Notes under the pieces: model-generated
Told to the model about the DNA's origin: nothing
What the model saw: the letters and a program-made list of their open reading frames with translations, nothing else
Database searches by the model: none
Translations under genes and position numbers: made by a program
Origin: Szabonella sp046295215
GTDB taxonomy: Bacteria > Pseudomonadota > Alphaproteobacteria > Rhodobacterales > Rhodobacteraceae
Length of the DNA: 64,000 nt
Assembly: GCA_046295215.1 (NCBI GenBank)
Contig: JBKBNP010000007.1
Location: 1 to 64,000, forward strand
Direction of reading: 5' to 3'
Part shown: piece by piece, positions 24,320 through 33,121 of the stretch
How the letters are laid out: every line of letters starts with the position of its first letter
Numbering within the stretch: the first letter of the stretch is position 1

Positions 24320-25714
24320 ATGGCGAACGTGGAACAGCGCGCGGCCTTTCTGGAGGGCAATCTCTTTCGCCATGTTGCGGTGATGTCGCTGACCTCGTCT
24401 CTGGGGTTGATGGCGGTGTTTCTGGTCGATTTCGTCGACATGATCTTCATCGCCATGCTGGGACAGGCGGAACTGGCTGCGGCGATCGGCTATGCCGGGG
24501 CGATCCTGTTTTTCACCACGTCTTTCGGGATCGGCATGGGGATTGCGGCGGGCGCGCTGGTGGCGCGCGCGCTGGGCGCGGGGGAGCGGGATCTGGCACG
24601 CCAGCGCGCGACACATGCGATGATCCATGGCATCGGGTTCGGTATCCTGTTTGCAGCGCTTGTCTGGTCGCAGCTCGGGGTTCTGGTCGGCCTGTTGGGC
24701 GCGCAGGGGGAAACCGCGCGGCTCGCGGTGCATTTCCTGTCGATCATCGTGCCCTCATTGCCCTTTCTGATGGTGGCGATGATCGGAGGCGCGATCCTGC
24801 GGGCGCATGGGGCGGCGCGGCGCGCGATGATGACGACGATCTGGGGGGGCGCGGTCAATGCGGTGCTGGACCCGATCCTGATCTTCGGGCTGGATCTGCA
24901 ACTGACCGGGGCGGCGCTGGCGAGTGTGGCCGCACGGCTCACCATGGCGGTGATCGCGGTGGAGGCGATCCGGCGGCATCATGGCGGGTTTGACCGGCCC
25001 AGCCTTGCCGGGCTGCGCGCCGATCTGCCGCCGGTCTGGGCCATCGCCTTTCCCGCCATCCTGACGCAGATCGCGACCCCGGTGGGCCAGGCCTTCGTGA
25101 CGCGGGCCATGGCCGATTTCGGCGAGGCGGCGGTGGCGGGGATGGCGATTGTGGGGCGGCTGATGCCGGTGGCCTTCGGCACGATCTTTGCGCTGTCGGG
25201 GGCCATCGGGCCGATCATCGGGCAGAATTTCGGGGCCGGGCAGATGGACCGGGTGCGGCGGGCCTTTCTGGATGCGATGCTGTTCTGCGCATTGGTGGTG
25301 GGGGTCATGTCGGCGCTGCTGTTTGTGTTGCGCGGGCCGATTGCGGATCTGTTCCGCGCCGAGGGCGTGACGCGGGAACTGGTTTACCTCTTCTGCGGGC
25401 CGCTGGCCTTGATGGTGTTTTTCAACGGGGTGATCTTTGTCGCCAATGCGGCCTGCAACAATCTGGGGCGGCCGTTCCAGTCCACGCTGGTCAACTGGGG
25501 ACGGCACACATTGGGCACGGTGCCGTTCGTGCTGGTCTTTGCCGCACAGATGGGGGCGCCGGGGGTGTTGATCGGGCAGGCGGTTGGCGGCGTGATCTTT
25601 GCGGGCATCGCAGTCTGGCAGGCATGGCGCGCGATGGTGGCCCCGCGCCCGCCCGACAAGGACGGGTTCGCGCGCGAAGGGCGGCTGATGGCGCTGATGC
25701 GGTTCAGGCGCTGA
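24320..25714 (+). CDS. MATE-family efflux transporter
   Basis: A 464-residue inner-membrane antiporter with about 12 hydrophobic segments in two homologous halves. It has MATE-type landmarks such as FVDMIFIAMLGQAELAAAIG near the N terminus and GAIGPIIGQNFGAG in the second half. These proteins export cationic drugs or metabolites in exchange for sodium or protons. The start ATG 24320 follows GGGGGG closely; an in-frame extension to 24218 runs through the intergenic repeat and is unlikely to be translated. Its end overlaps the converging gamma-glutamylcyclotransferase-like gene by 11 bases. Confidence 0.9.
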   Translation: MANVEQRAAFLEGNLFRHVAVMSLTSSLGLMAVFLVDFVDMIFIAMLGQAELAAAIGYAGAILFFTTSFGIGMGIAAGALVARALGAGERDLARQRATHAMIHGIGFGILFAALVWSQLGVLVGLLGAQGETARLAVHFLSIIVPSLPFLMVAMIGGAILRAHGAARRAMMTTIWGGAVNAVLDPILIFGLDLQLTGAALASVAARLTMAVIAVEAIRRHHGGFDRPSLAGLRADLPPVWAIAFPAILTQIATPVGQAFVTRAMADFGEAAVAGMAIVGRLMPVAFGTIFALSGAIGPIIGQNFGAGQMDRVRRAFLDAMLFCALVVGVMSALLFVLRGPIADLFRAEGVTRELVYLFCGPLALMVFFNGVIFVANAACNNLGRPFQSTLVNWGRHTLGTVPFVLVFAAQMGAPGVLIGQAVGGVIFAGIAVWQAWRAMVAPRPPDKDGFAREGRLMALMRFRR

Positions 25715-26288
25715 GGCGCGGCGAGCCGAGTTCTGCGAGGGCTGCATCGACCATGGCCCGTTCTGTGGCCGACAGCGGTTGCGCGCGGGGATAGCGCGGG
25801 GCCGTGCGGTCGTCGAGGATGGGGGCGGTCCAGCCTGTTGTCGTGGCGAAGAACTCCGCCACGCCCTGCTGGCCGAATTCGCGCAAAAACCCCTGCACCA
25901 CGACATCGAGATAGCTGAGAAGGATGGGATGTGCGGGCACCGGGGCGCGGGCGTCGGATTCCGGCACGGCATAGACCTGCACCGGAAGGGTGGGGCCGGT
26001 CAGGGGAAGGGCGGTGACGCTGTGCCGGGCATAGGCGAATTCGCGGGCATCGAGTGCGGTCCAGTCCTGCCCCGGCACCTCGGCCACCAGCCCCGCGATG
26101 GTGCAGCCCGCATCGGGGCGCACCGACAGGAAGGCCAGATCGCGCGCTTGCGTATGGACCCAGACCCGCCGCCAGCCGGAGAGATGGGCGCGCCGCGCGG
26201 CCGGGTAGTCATGCGTGGCGCGGTTCACGAGGCTGCCATAGCCGAAGAAGTGGCGGGGCGGGGGTGCGGTCGGGCTGCTGGGCGGCAT
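25704..26288 (-). CDS. Gamma-glutamylcyclotransferase-like (AIG2/GGCT fold) protein
   Basis: A 194-residue protein whose N-terminal FFGYGSLVN is the substrate-binding YGSL motif of the GGCT fold. It is followed by LSGWRRVWV, SVRPDAGCTIAGLVAEV and a candidate catalytic glutamate in LDAREFAYAR. Such enzymes cyclise gamma-glutamyl compounds to 5-oxoproline or related products, but the exact substrate here is unknown. I chose ATG 26288; the open frame extends upstream into the glycine-riboswitch region and is not expected to be coding. It is divergent from the gcv operon and convergent with the MATE gene. Confidence 0.8.
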   Translation of the reverse strand: MPPSSPTAPPPRHFFGYGSLVNRATHDYPAARRAHLSGWRRVWVHTQARDLAFLSVRPDAGCTIAGLVAEVPGQDWTALDAREFAYARHSVTALPLTGPTLPVQVYAVPESDARAPVPAHPILLSYLDVVVQGFLREFGQQGVAEFFATTTGWTAPILDDRTAPRYPRAQPLSATERAMVDAALAELGSPRLSA

Positions 26289-26370
26289 GTCGGGATCATG
26301 GCCTCGGGTGTCGGTCGGTCGCTTTGCGCTTGCCAGCCTGCGGATCGGCGGGCTAGATCGTCGCTGCAGG

Positions 26371-26560
26371 ATCGGGAGAATCCGGGCCGGGTGCAAGCCC
26401 GATCCGGTGCCGAAGGAGCAACCGCCCCGGTAAACTCTCAGGCGCAAGGGACCGTTCCTGCTGACAGACTCTGGAGAGTGGCGTTCGCGCCCGCCGAAGG
26501 GATAACGATCTCAGGCGTCCGAAGGTCCGGCAACGGGTCTGGGCAGGGACAGAGGGGGCA
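26371..26560 (+). promoter_or_regulatory. Tandem glycine riboswitch upstream of gcvTHP
   Basis: The 336-base gap before gcvT contains two consecutive glycine-aptamer cores. The first has GCCGAAGGAGCAA (26409-26421) and CTCTCAGGC (26435-26443). The second has CTGGAGAGT (26471-26479), CGCCGAAGGG (about 26492-26501) and ATCTCAGGCG. The short linker and the order of conserved boxes are those of the classic two-aptamer gcvT element, which activates glycine cleavage genes when glycine is plentiful. The exact outer boundaries are estimated. The last 60 bases before gcvT probably hold the expression platform. Confidence 0.92.
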
Positions 26561-26624
26561 TCGACAGGCGGGATTGTCCTGCCGGTCTGGTGCCGGACTG
26601 TCCGGCGAGGCGAAGGGGGGCCGC

Positions 26625-27752
26625 ATGGCCGATCTGAAACGGACCTGTCTTTACGACCTGCACCTGGAGCTTGGCGCGAAACTCGTGCCCTTCGCGGGGT
26701 ATATGATGCCGGTGCAATATCCGATGGGCGTGCTTTCGGAACATCTGCACACGCGCGCCAAAGCGGGGCTGTTCGATGTCAGCCATATGGGGCAGGTGAT
26801 CCTGCGCCCGAAGGGTAACATGGCGGATCTTGTGGCGGGGTTCGAGGCGCTGATGCCGGTGGCGGTGGAGGGGCTCGCCGAGGGGCGGCAGCGCTATGGG
26901 CTCTTCACCAATGACCGGGGCGGGATCCTTGACGACCTGATGTTCGCCAATCGGGGCGATCATCTGTTCGTGGTGGTCAACGCCGCCTGCAAGGAGGCCG
27001 ACATTGCCCATATGACCACGCATCTGGGTGCGGTGGCAGAGGTTCAGCCGGTGACGGACCGCGCCTTGATGGCCTTGCAGGGGCCAGAGGCGGAGGCCAT
27101 GCTGGCGGTGTTCGTGCCGGATGTGGCGGCGATGCGCTTCATGGATGTGATCTCGGTCGACACGGTTTATGGGGCGATGTGGATTTCCCGATCGGGCTAT
27201 ACCGGCGAGGACGGATTCGAGATTTCGGTGCCCGAGGTCTCGGCCCCCGATTTTGCCCGGGCGCTGCTGGCGCGCGACGGCGTGGCCCCCATCGGGCTGG
27301 GCGCGCGGGACAGCCTGCGGCTGGAGGCGGGGTTGTGCCTTTATGGCCATGACATCGACGAACACACGACGCCGGTCGCGGCGGGGCTGACCTGGGCGAT
27401 CCAGAAGGCACGCCGGGCGGGTGGCGCGCGCGCGGGCGGGTTTCCCGGGGCCGAGCGCATCCTGTCGGAACTGGCCGAAGGACCGCCGGCGCTGCGCGTC
27501 GGGTTTCGCCCCGAGGGCCGGGCGCCGATGCGCGAGGGCACCGTGATCTGGGATGCGCCCGAAGGCGGGCGCAATATCGGCGGTGTGACCTCGGGCGGGT
27601 TCGGCCCCTCGGTCGAGGCCCCGATTGCCATGGGCTATGTGCCCCGCGATGGTGCCGAACCCGGCACAAGGCTGTGGGGGGAGGTGCGCGGCAAGCGCCT
27701 GCCTGTCACGGTTTGCGAGCTTCCTTTCCGTCCATCCACCTACAAGCGCTGA
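26625..27752 (+). CDS. gcvT: Glycine cleavage system T protein (aminomethyltransferase)
   Basis: A 375-residue tetrahydrofolate-dependent aminomethyltransferase. It releases ammonia from the lipoyl-bound aminomethyl group and makes 5,10-methylene-THF. Family features include MPVQYPMGVLSEHLHTR, FDVSHMGQ near the N terminus, the GYTGEDGFEI strand, GLGARDSLRLEAGLCLYG and the C-terminal GGVTSGGFGPS. The ATG at 26625 is the family start; the open frame runs far upstream through the riboswitch but is not protein-coding there. It is the first gene of gcvT-gcvH-gcvP and is controlled by the tandem glycine riboswitch. Confidence 0.96.
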   Translation: MADLKRTCLYDLHLELGAKLVPFAGYMMPVQYPMGVLSEHLHTRAKAGLFDVSHMGQVILRPKGNMADLVAGFEALMPVAVEGLAEGRQRYGLFTNDRGGILDDLMFANRGDHLFVVVNAACKEADIAHMTTHLGAVAEVQPVTDRALMALQGPEAEAMLAVFVPDVAAMRFMDVISVDTVYGAMWISRSGYTGEDGFEISVPEVSAPDFARALLARDGVAPIGLGARDSLRLEAGLCLYGHDIDEHTTPVAAGLTWAIQKARRAGGARAGGFPGAERILSELAEGPPALRVGFRPEGRAPMREGTVIWDAPEGGRNIGGVTSGGFGPSVEAPIAMGYVPRDGAEPGTRLWGEVRGKRLPVTVCELPFRPSTYKR

Positions 27753-27764
27753 GGAGCGTTGAAG

Positions 27765-28136
27765 ATGAAATACACCGAAGATCATGAATGGCTGCGCGTC
27801 GAATCCACCCCGGATGGCGATATCGTCGTTGTCGGCATCACCGAACATGCGGCGACGCAACTCGGCGATGTCGTGTTCGTCGAACTGCCCGAGGTGGAAA
27901 CCATGGTGGCCACCGGCGACGAGGTCGTGGTGATCGAGAGCGTCAAGGCGGCGTCAGACATTCTTGCTCCGGTGGATGGGGAAATCGTCGAAGTGAACTC
28001 GAAACTGGCCGACAAGCCGGGGCTGGTGAATGACGACCCCACGGGGGATGCGTGGTTTTTCAAGCTGAAGGTGGACGACCTGAGTGTTCTCGATGCTTTC
28101 ATGGACGAGGACGACTACAACGATCTGATCGGCTGA
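27765..28136 (+). CDS. gcvH: Glycine cleavage system H protein
   Basis: A 123-residue lipoylated carrier shuttling the aminomethyl group between P, T and L proteins. The lipoyl lysine lies in VIESVKAASDI, and the N terminus has the standard YTEDHEWLRV. The ATG at 27765 lies 12 bases after the gcvT stop. The distance to gcvP (about 110 bases) is filled by a hairpin plus a copy of the GAGGATATTT repeat, which could reduce read-through between the two genes. Confidence 0.97.
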   Translation: MKYTEDHEWLRVESTPDGDIVVVGITEHAATQLGDVVFVELPEVETMVATGDEVVVIESVKAASDILAPVDGEIVEVNSKLADKPGLVNDDPTGDAWFFKLKVDDLSVLDAFMDEDDYNDLIG

Positions 28137-28156
28137 TCGCCGGTTCGGCCCAAGCG

Positions 28157-28206
28157 CCGGGGGGCCAGCCCCCCGGACCCCCCGGGATATTTGGGGACAG
28201 AAAAAG
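28157..28206 (+). repeat. Dispersed intergenic repeat with hairpin inside the gcv operon (copy 2)
   Basis: A stem CCGGGGGG/CCCCCCGG (28157-28176) is followed by the block CCCCCCGGGATATTT...GACAGAAAAAG (28178-28206). It matches copy 1 in the 3' half and diverges mainly in the four bases after ATATTT. It lies between gcvH and gcvP, that is within a transcription unit rather than at its end. Confidence 0.7.
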
Positions 28207-28245
28207 GGGTGAGAGCGCCGCGTTTCTGTCCGGAAGGTGAGCGAC

Positions 28246-31083
28246 ATGAGTTTCACGCCGAGCGACTACAACACCTATGATTTTGCGAACCGCCGCCATA
28301 TCGGGCCTTCGCCGGGCGAGATGGACGAGATGCTGGCCGCTGTGGGGGCCGCCGATCTGGAGGCGCTGGTGAGCGAGACCGTGCCCGCCTCGATCCGGCA
28401 GGCGCGGGCCCTGTCCTGGGCGCCGCTGGCGGAGCATGAATTGCTGGCGCGGATGCGCGAGGTGGCGGGCCGGAACCGGGTGATGACCAGCCTGATCGGG
28501 CAGGGCTATTACGGCACGGTGACGCCGCCCGCGATCCAGCGCAACATTCTGGAAAACCCTGCGTGGTATACGGCCTACACGCCCTATCAGCCCGAGATCG
28601 CGCAGGGGCGGCTGGAGGCCTTGCTGAACTATCAGACCATGGTGGCCGATCTGACCGGGTTGCCGGTGGCCAATGCGAGCCTGCTGGACGAGGCAACGGC
28701 GGCGGCGGAAGCCATGACCATGGCCGAGCGCAGCGCGAAGTCGAAGGCGCGGGCATTTTTCGTGGACCGCTTCTGCCATCCGCAGACGATTGCCGTGATC
28801 CGCACGAGGGCGCAGCCTCTGGGGATCGAGATCATCGAGGATGTGGTGGAGAATCTCGACGCGGCAAAAGTGTTCGGGGCGATTTTCCAGTATCCCGGCA
28901 GCTATGGCCATGTGCGCGATTTCAGCGAGCAGATCGCGGCGCTGCATGCGGCAAAGGCGATTGCCGTGGTGGCGACGGATCTGCTGGCGTTGTGTTTGCT
29001 GAAGGAACCCGGCGCGATGGGGGCCGATATTGCCGTGGGATCGAGCCAGAGGTTCGGCGTGCCGATGGGCTATGGCGGGCCGCATGCCGCCTTCATGGCC
29101 TGCCGGGATGATCTGAAACGGGCGATGCCGGGGCGGATTGTGGGGGTCAGCATCGACGCGCGGGGGAACAAGGCCTACCGGCTGGCGCTCCAGACCCGCG
29201 AACAGCATATCCGGCGCGAAAAGGCGACCTCCAATGTCTGCACGGCGCAGGCGCTTTTGGCCGTGATGGCGGGGTTCTATGCGGTGTTCCACGGTCCCAA
29301 GGGCCTGCGTGCGATTGCCGAGCGGGTTCATTTCCTGACCAACCGGCTGGCGCGGGCCTTGAAGGCGGCAGGGGCGAAGGTCTCGCCCAAGGCGTTTTTC
29401 GACACGATCACCGTGGAGGTGGGCGTGGGGCAGGCGGGGATTCTGGCCGCGGCCCGGGCCGAAGGGTTGAATTTCCGCAAGATCGGCATGGACCGCGTGG
29501 GCATCAGCCTTGACGAGACGACGGATGAACGGGTGCTGGTGCGGGTGCTGCGCGCCTTCGGGATCGAGGGCGTGCCGCCGCATCGCGCGACGCTCGGGTT
29601 CCCCGAGGTGATGCTGCGCGAAAGCGACTACCTGACCCATCCGGTGTTCCACATGAACCGCGCGGAATCGGAAATGATGCGCTACATGCGCCGTCTTTCG
29701 GACCGTGACCTTGCGCTGGACCGGGCGATGATCCCGCTGGGATCCTGCACGATGAAGCTGAACGCGGCGGCCGAGATGATGCCGATCACCTGGCCGGAAT
29801 TTGGCAGTCTGCACCCTTTCGTGCCCGCCGATCAGGCGGCGGGCTATGGCGAGGCGATTGCGGACCTGACCGAAAAGCTGTGCGAGATCACTGGCTATGA
29901 CGCCTTTTCCATGCAGCCCAATTCCGGTGCGCAAGGCGAATATGCGGGACTTCTGACCATTCAGGCCTATCACCGTGCGCAGGGGCAGGGGGAGCGGGAC
30001 ATCTGCCTGATCCCGGTTTCCGCGCATGGCACCAACCCGGCTTCGGCGCAGATGTGCGGGATGAAGGTGGTCGTCGTGAAATCCGCTCCCAATGGCGATG
30101 TGGATCTGGATGATTTCCGCGCCAAGGCGGCGGCAGCGGGCGACCGGCTCGCGGCCTGCATGATCACCTATCCCTCGACCCATGGGGTGTTCGAGGAAAC
30201 CGTGCGCGAGGTCTGCCAGATCACCCATGACCATGGCGGGCAGGTCTATATCGACGGGGCGAACATGAACGCACTGGTGGGGCTGGTGAAGCCCGGCGAG
30301 ATCGGCGGTGATGTCAGCCATTTGAACCTGCACAAGACCTTTGCAATCCCTCATGGCGGCGGTGGGCCCGGCATGGGGCCGATCGGGGTGCGCGCGCATC
30401 TGGCGCCGCATCTGCCCGGCCATCCGCAGACGGGGGGGGAGGGCGCGGTGAGTGCGGCGCCCTTGGGGTCGGCCTCCATCCTGCTGATTTCATGGGCCTA
30501 TTGCCTGATGATGGGGGGCGAGGGGCTGACGCAGGCGACGCGGGTGGCGATCCTCAATGCCAATTACATCGCGGCGCGGCTCAAGGGGGCCTATCCGATC
30601 CTTTTCATGGGCAACAAGGGGAGGGTGGCGCATGAGTGCATCCTTGATACGCGGCCCTTTGCCGAAGCCGGCGTGACCGTGGATGACATCGCCAAGCGGC
30701 TGATCGACAACGGCTTCCACGCGCCCACGATGAGCTGGCCCGTCGCGGGCACCTTGATGGTGGAGCCGACCGAATCCGAGACCAAGGCCGAAATCGACCG
30801 CTTCATCACCGCGCTTCTGGCCATCCGGGACGAGATCGCGGCGGTGGAGGCGGGCGAGATCAGCGCCGCCGACAGCCCGCTGCGCCACGCGCCCCACACG
30901 GTCGAGGATCTGGTGGCCGACTGGGACCGCAAATATCCGCGCGAACAGGGCTGTTTTCCGCCCGGGGCCTTCCGGGTGGATAAATACTGGCCCCCCGTGG
31001 GCCGGGTGGACAATGTGCATGGTGACCGCAACCTGATCTGCATCTGCCCGCCGGTCGAAAGCTATGCCGAGGCGGCGGAATAG
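28246..31083 (+). CDS. gcvP: Glycine dehydrogenase (decarboxylating), P protein
   Basis: A 945-residue single-chain PLP enzyme that decarboxylates glycine and loads the aminomethyl group on GcvH. Both halves of the fused P protein are present. The PLP lysine is about K697 in HLNLHKTFAIPHGGGGPG, and the N-terminal half has RHIGPS and the GQGYYGT motif. ATG 28246 is preceded by GGAAGG at a normal distance; a GTG at 28237 is an in-frame alternative. It completes gcvTHP. The L protein (lipoamide dehydrogenase) is not in the window. Confidence 0.97.
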   Translation: MSFTPSDYNTYDFANRRHIGPSPGEMDEMLAAVGAADLEALVSETVPASIRQARALSWAPLAEHELLARMREVAGRNRVMTSLIGQGYYGTVTPPAIQRNILENPAWYTAYTPYQPEIAQGRLEALLNYQTMVADLTGLPVANASLLDEATAAAEAMTMAERSAKSKARAFFVDRFCHPQTIAVIRTRAQPLGIEIIEDVVENLDAAKVFGAIFQYPGSYGHVRDFSEQIAALHAAKAIAVVATDLLALCLLKEPGAMGADIAVGSSQRFGVPMGYGGPHAAFMACRDDLKRAMPGRIVGVSIDARGNKAYRLALQTREQHIRREKATSNVCTAQALLAVMAGFYAVFHGPKGLRAIAERVHFLTNRLARALKAAGAKVSPKAFFDTITVEVGVGQAGILAAARAEGLNFRKIGMDRVGISLDETTDERVLVRVLRAFGIEGVPPHRATLGFPEVMLRESDYLTHPVFHMNRAESEMMRYMRRLSDRDLALDRAMIPLGSCTMKLNAAAEMMPITWPEFGSLHPFVPADQAAGYGEAIADLTEKLCEITGYDAFSMQPNSGAQGEYAGLLTIQAYHRAQGQGERDICLIPVSAHGTNPASAQMCGMKVVVVKSAPNGDVDLDDFRAKAAAAGDRLAACMITYPSTHGVFEETVREVCQITHDHGGQVYIDGANMNALVGLVKPGEIGGDVSHLNLHKTFAIPHGGGGPGMGPIGVRAHLAPHLPGHPQTGGEGAVSAAPLGSASILLISWAYCLMMGGEGLTQATRVAILNANYIAARLKGAYPILFMGNKGRVAHECILDTRPFAEAGVTVDDIAKRLIDNGFHAPTMSWPVAGTLMVEPTESETKAEIDRFITALLAIRDEIAAVEAGEISAADSPLRHAPHTVEDLVADWDRKYPREQGCFPPGAFRVDKYWPPVGRVDNVHGDRNLICICPPVESYAEAAE

Positions 31084-31209
31084 GCTGTGATCCCGCCCCT
31101 TGTTCGCGATATGGGCGGGGGCGGGCCTGAGCCAGTGGCGCGCGGCGTGACCCATGGCAGCGGGCCGGATGCCGCCGCGCCCCTGCCCGGAACGGAGCCC
31201 TGAGGCCCC

Positions 31210-31956
31210 ATGCCGCTGCCCTTTGATCTGACCGTCCCGGCGGCGCTCTGGATGCTGGCCGTGCTGTTCGGGGCGGCTTTCGTGCGGGGCTATTCGGGCT
31301 TCGGCTTTGCCGCGCTGGTGGTGTCGGGGGCGGCGCTGGTCACCGATCCCTTGCATTTTGTCCCGGTCGTGCTGATCGTCGATATCTTCCTGACCGGCGC
31401 GCAACTGCGGTCGATCCGGGGGCGCATCGACTGGCGGCGGGTTGGGTTCCTGTTTGCCGGGGCTTTGGCGGGGGTGCCGGTGGGGCTGTGGCTGCTGGGC
31501 CTTGTGACGCCCGACGCGGCGCGGATGGCAATTGCGCTCTTCGTGCTGGCCACCTGCCTGATGCTCTGGCGCGGCTGGACGATCTCCCGCCCGATGGGCG
31601 GGGTGGCCCATGCAGGTGCCGGGGTGGTGTCGGGGCTGGCCAATGCCGCCGCTGTAGGCGGCTTGCCGGTGGCGCTGTTCTTTGCCGCGCAGGGCGTTCC
31701 GGCGGCGACCTTCCGGGCCACGCTGATCGTCTATTTCACCTGTCTTGACCTCTGGACCGTGCCCCTGATGGCCGCGCATGGGATGATCGGGGCGGACACG
31801 CTGGCCGCCTCGGCGCTTGCGATGCCGGTTCTGTTGCTGGGGGTCTGGCTGGGCGGGCGGCAGTTCCTGCGCTCTGATCCTGCCGATTTCCGCCGCTTCG
31901 CGATCCTGCTTCTGGCCGGGCTGTCGATTGCCGGGCTTGTGAAATCCGCGATCTGA
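31210..31956 (+). CDS. TSUP-family (TauE/SafE) membrane exporter
   Basis: A 248-residue inner-membrane protein with about eight hydrophobic segments and the TauE/SafE repeats (FVRGYSGFGFAALVVSGAAL in the first half, GLANAAAVGGLPVALFF in the second). TSUP proteins move sulfite, sulfonates or related organic anions. Directly downstream are ackA and a SoeABC-like sulfite dehydrogenase, so export of sulfite is a reasonable inference. The start is ATG 31210, and the 126-base gap after gcvP holds no other gene. The distance to ackA is 34 bases, so co-transcription is likely. Confidence 0.85.
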   Translation: MPLPFDLTVPAALWMLAVLFGAAFVRGYSGFGFAALVVSGAALVTDPLHFVPVVLIVDIFLTGAQLRSIRGRIDWRRVGFLFAGALAGVPVGLWLLGLVTPDAARMAIALFVLATCLMLWRGWTISRPMGGVAHAGAGVVSGLANAAAVGGLPVALFFAAQGVPAATFRATLIVYFTCLDLWTVPLMAAHGMIGADTLAASALAMPVLLLGVWLGGRQFLRSDPADFRRFAILLLAGLSIAGLVKSAI

Positions 31957-31990
31957 CAGCACTCTGCCCTGAAGGAATGGGAGGGTTGCC

Positions 31991-33121
31991 TTGCTGCTGG
32001 TGGTGAATTCGGGATCATCCTCGATCAAGCTCGCGCTGTTCGACGGCGCGCAGCAGGTGCTGGACGCACAGGCGTCGGAAATTGGCGGCGCGTCACGGTT
32101 GCGCATCGGCGGGGCGGATCGGACCCTGCCATTGGCCGATCACCGAAGCGCCCTTGCAGCCCTTCTGACGGCGATGGAGGCTGCTGGCCACCCGGTCGGG
32201 CGGATCCATGCCGCAGCACACCGCGTGGTGCATGGCGGGGCGGGGCTGACGCGCGCCTGCCGGGTGACACCTGCCGTGCTGGACGCGATCCGCGCCTGCC
32301 TGCCGCTCGCGCCCTTGCACAACCCCGCCAATCTGGCGGGGATCGAGGCGCTGGCCGTCCTGCTGCCCGACCTGCCGCAATATGCCAGTTTCGACACCGC
32401 CTTCCACGCCACCATGCCCGAACTTGCCACCCGCTATGCCCTGCCACCCGAGGCGGAGGCGATGGGGCTGCGCCGCTACGGCTTTCACGGCCTGTCCTAT
32501 GCCAGCATCGCCGAACGCCTGCCGGGGCTGCTGGGGGGGATGCCGGCCCGGGTGCTGGCCTATCACCTTGGCAACGGGGCCTCGGCCTGTGCGATGCTCG
32601 ATGGCCGGTCGGTCGCGACCTCGATGGGCTACAGCCCCGTTGACGGGCTGACCATGGGCACGCGCACCGGCAGTATCGACCCGACCGCTGTGCTGCGGCT
32701 GGCCGAGGCGCATGGGATTGAAGGGGCGGAGCGGATGCTGAACCGCGCCTCTGGCCTGTTGGGGCTGGGGGGCCATTCCGACATGCGGGCCCTTCTGGCC
32801 GACCCTTCGCCCCGCGCAGGCTTTGCCGTGACGCATTTCATCCGCTCTGCCGTGACGCATGGCGGCGCGCTGATGGCGGCGATGGGGGGGCTCGATGCGG
32901 TGGTGTTCACCGGGGGCATTGGCGAAAACGCAACGCCGGTTCGGGCGGGTATTCTGGACGGGCTGGCATGGGCGGGCGTGGCCTATGACAAGGCTGCAAA
33001 CGATGCCGGGGCCGAACGGCTGCAGCCGCAGGGCGCGCGCCTTCCTGTTCTGATCCTGCTGGCCGAGGAGGAGGCGCAGATCGCCGCCGAGGCCCGCGCC
33101 CTGATGGAGGCGGGCGCATGA
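31991..33121 (+). CDS. ackA: Acetate kinase
   Basis: A 376-residue ASKHA-fold kinase interconverting acetyl phosphate plus ADP and acetate plus ATP. Signatures are VVNSGSSSIKLALF at the N terminus, the AYHLGNGASACA phosphate-binding strand, MGTRTGSIDP and FTGGIGENATPVR. It starts at TTG 31991 with GGGAGG six bases before it. The stop overlaps the start of the molybdoenzyme gene by four bases. Linked to sulfite-handling genes, it may use acetyl phosphate released by a sulfoacetaldehyde acetyltransferase (Xsc) encoded elsewhere. That link is an inference. Confidence 0.93.
   Translation: MLLVVNSGSSSIKLALFDGAQQVLDAQASEIGGASRLRIGGADRTLPLADHRSALAALLTAMEAAGHPVGRIHAAAHRVVHGGAGLTRACRVTPAVLDAIRACLPLAPLHNPANLAGIEALAVLLPDLPQYASFDTAFHATMPELATRYALPPEAEAMGLRRYGFHGLSYASIAERLPGLLGGMPARVLAYHLGNGASACAMLDGRSVATSMGYSPVDGLTMGTRTGSIDPTAVLRLAEAHGIEGAERMLNRASGLLGLGGHSDMRALLADPSPRAGFAVTHFIRSAVTHGGALMAAMGGLDAVVFTGGIGENATPVRAGILDGLAWAGVAYDKAANDAGAERLQPQGARLPVLILLAEEEAQIAAEARALMEAGA

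Noticed and set aside
25779..26624. Upstream in-frame extension of gcvT by 282 codons
   Set aside because: It runs through the tandem glycine riboswitch and antisense to the GGCT-like gene; the family start is ATG 26625.
28099..30423. 774-codon minus-strand open frame opposite gcvP
   Set aside because: His/Arg-rich translation typical of the reverse complement of a GC-rich gene; gcvP is unmistakable.
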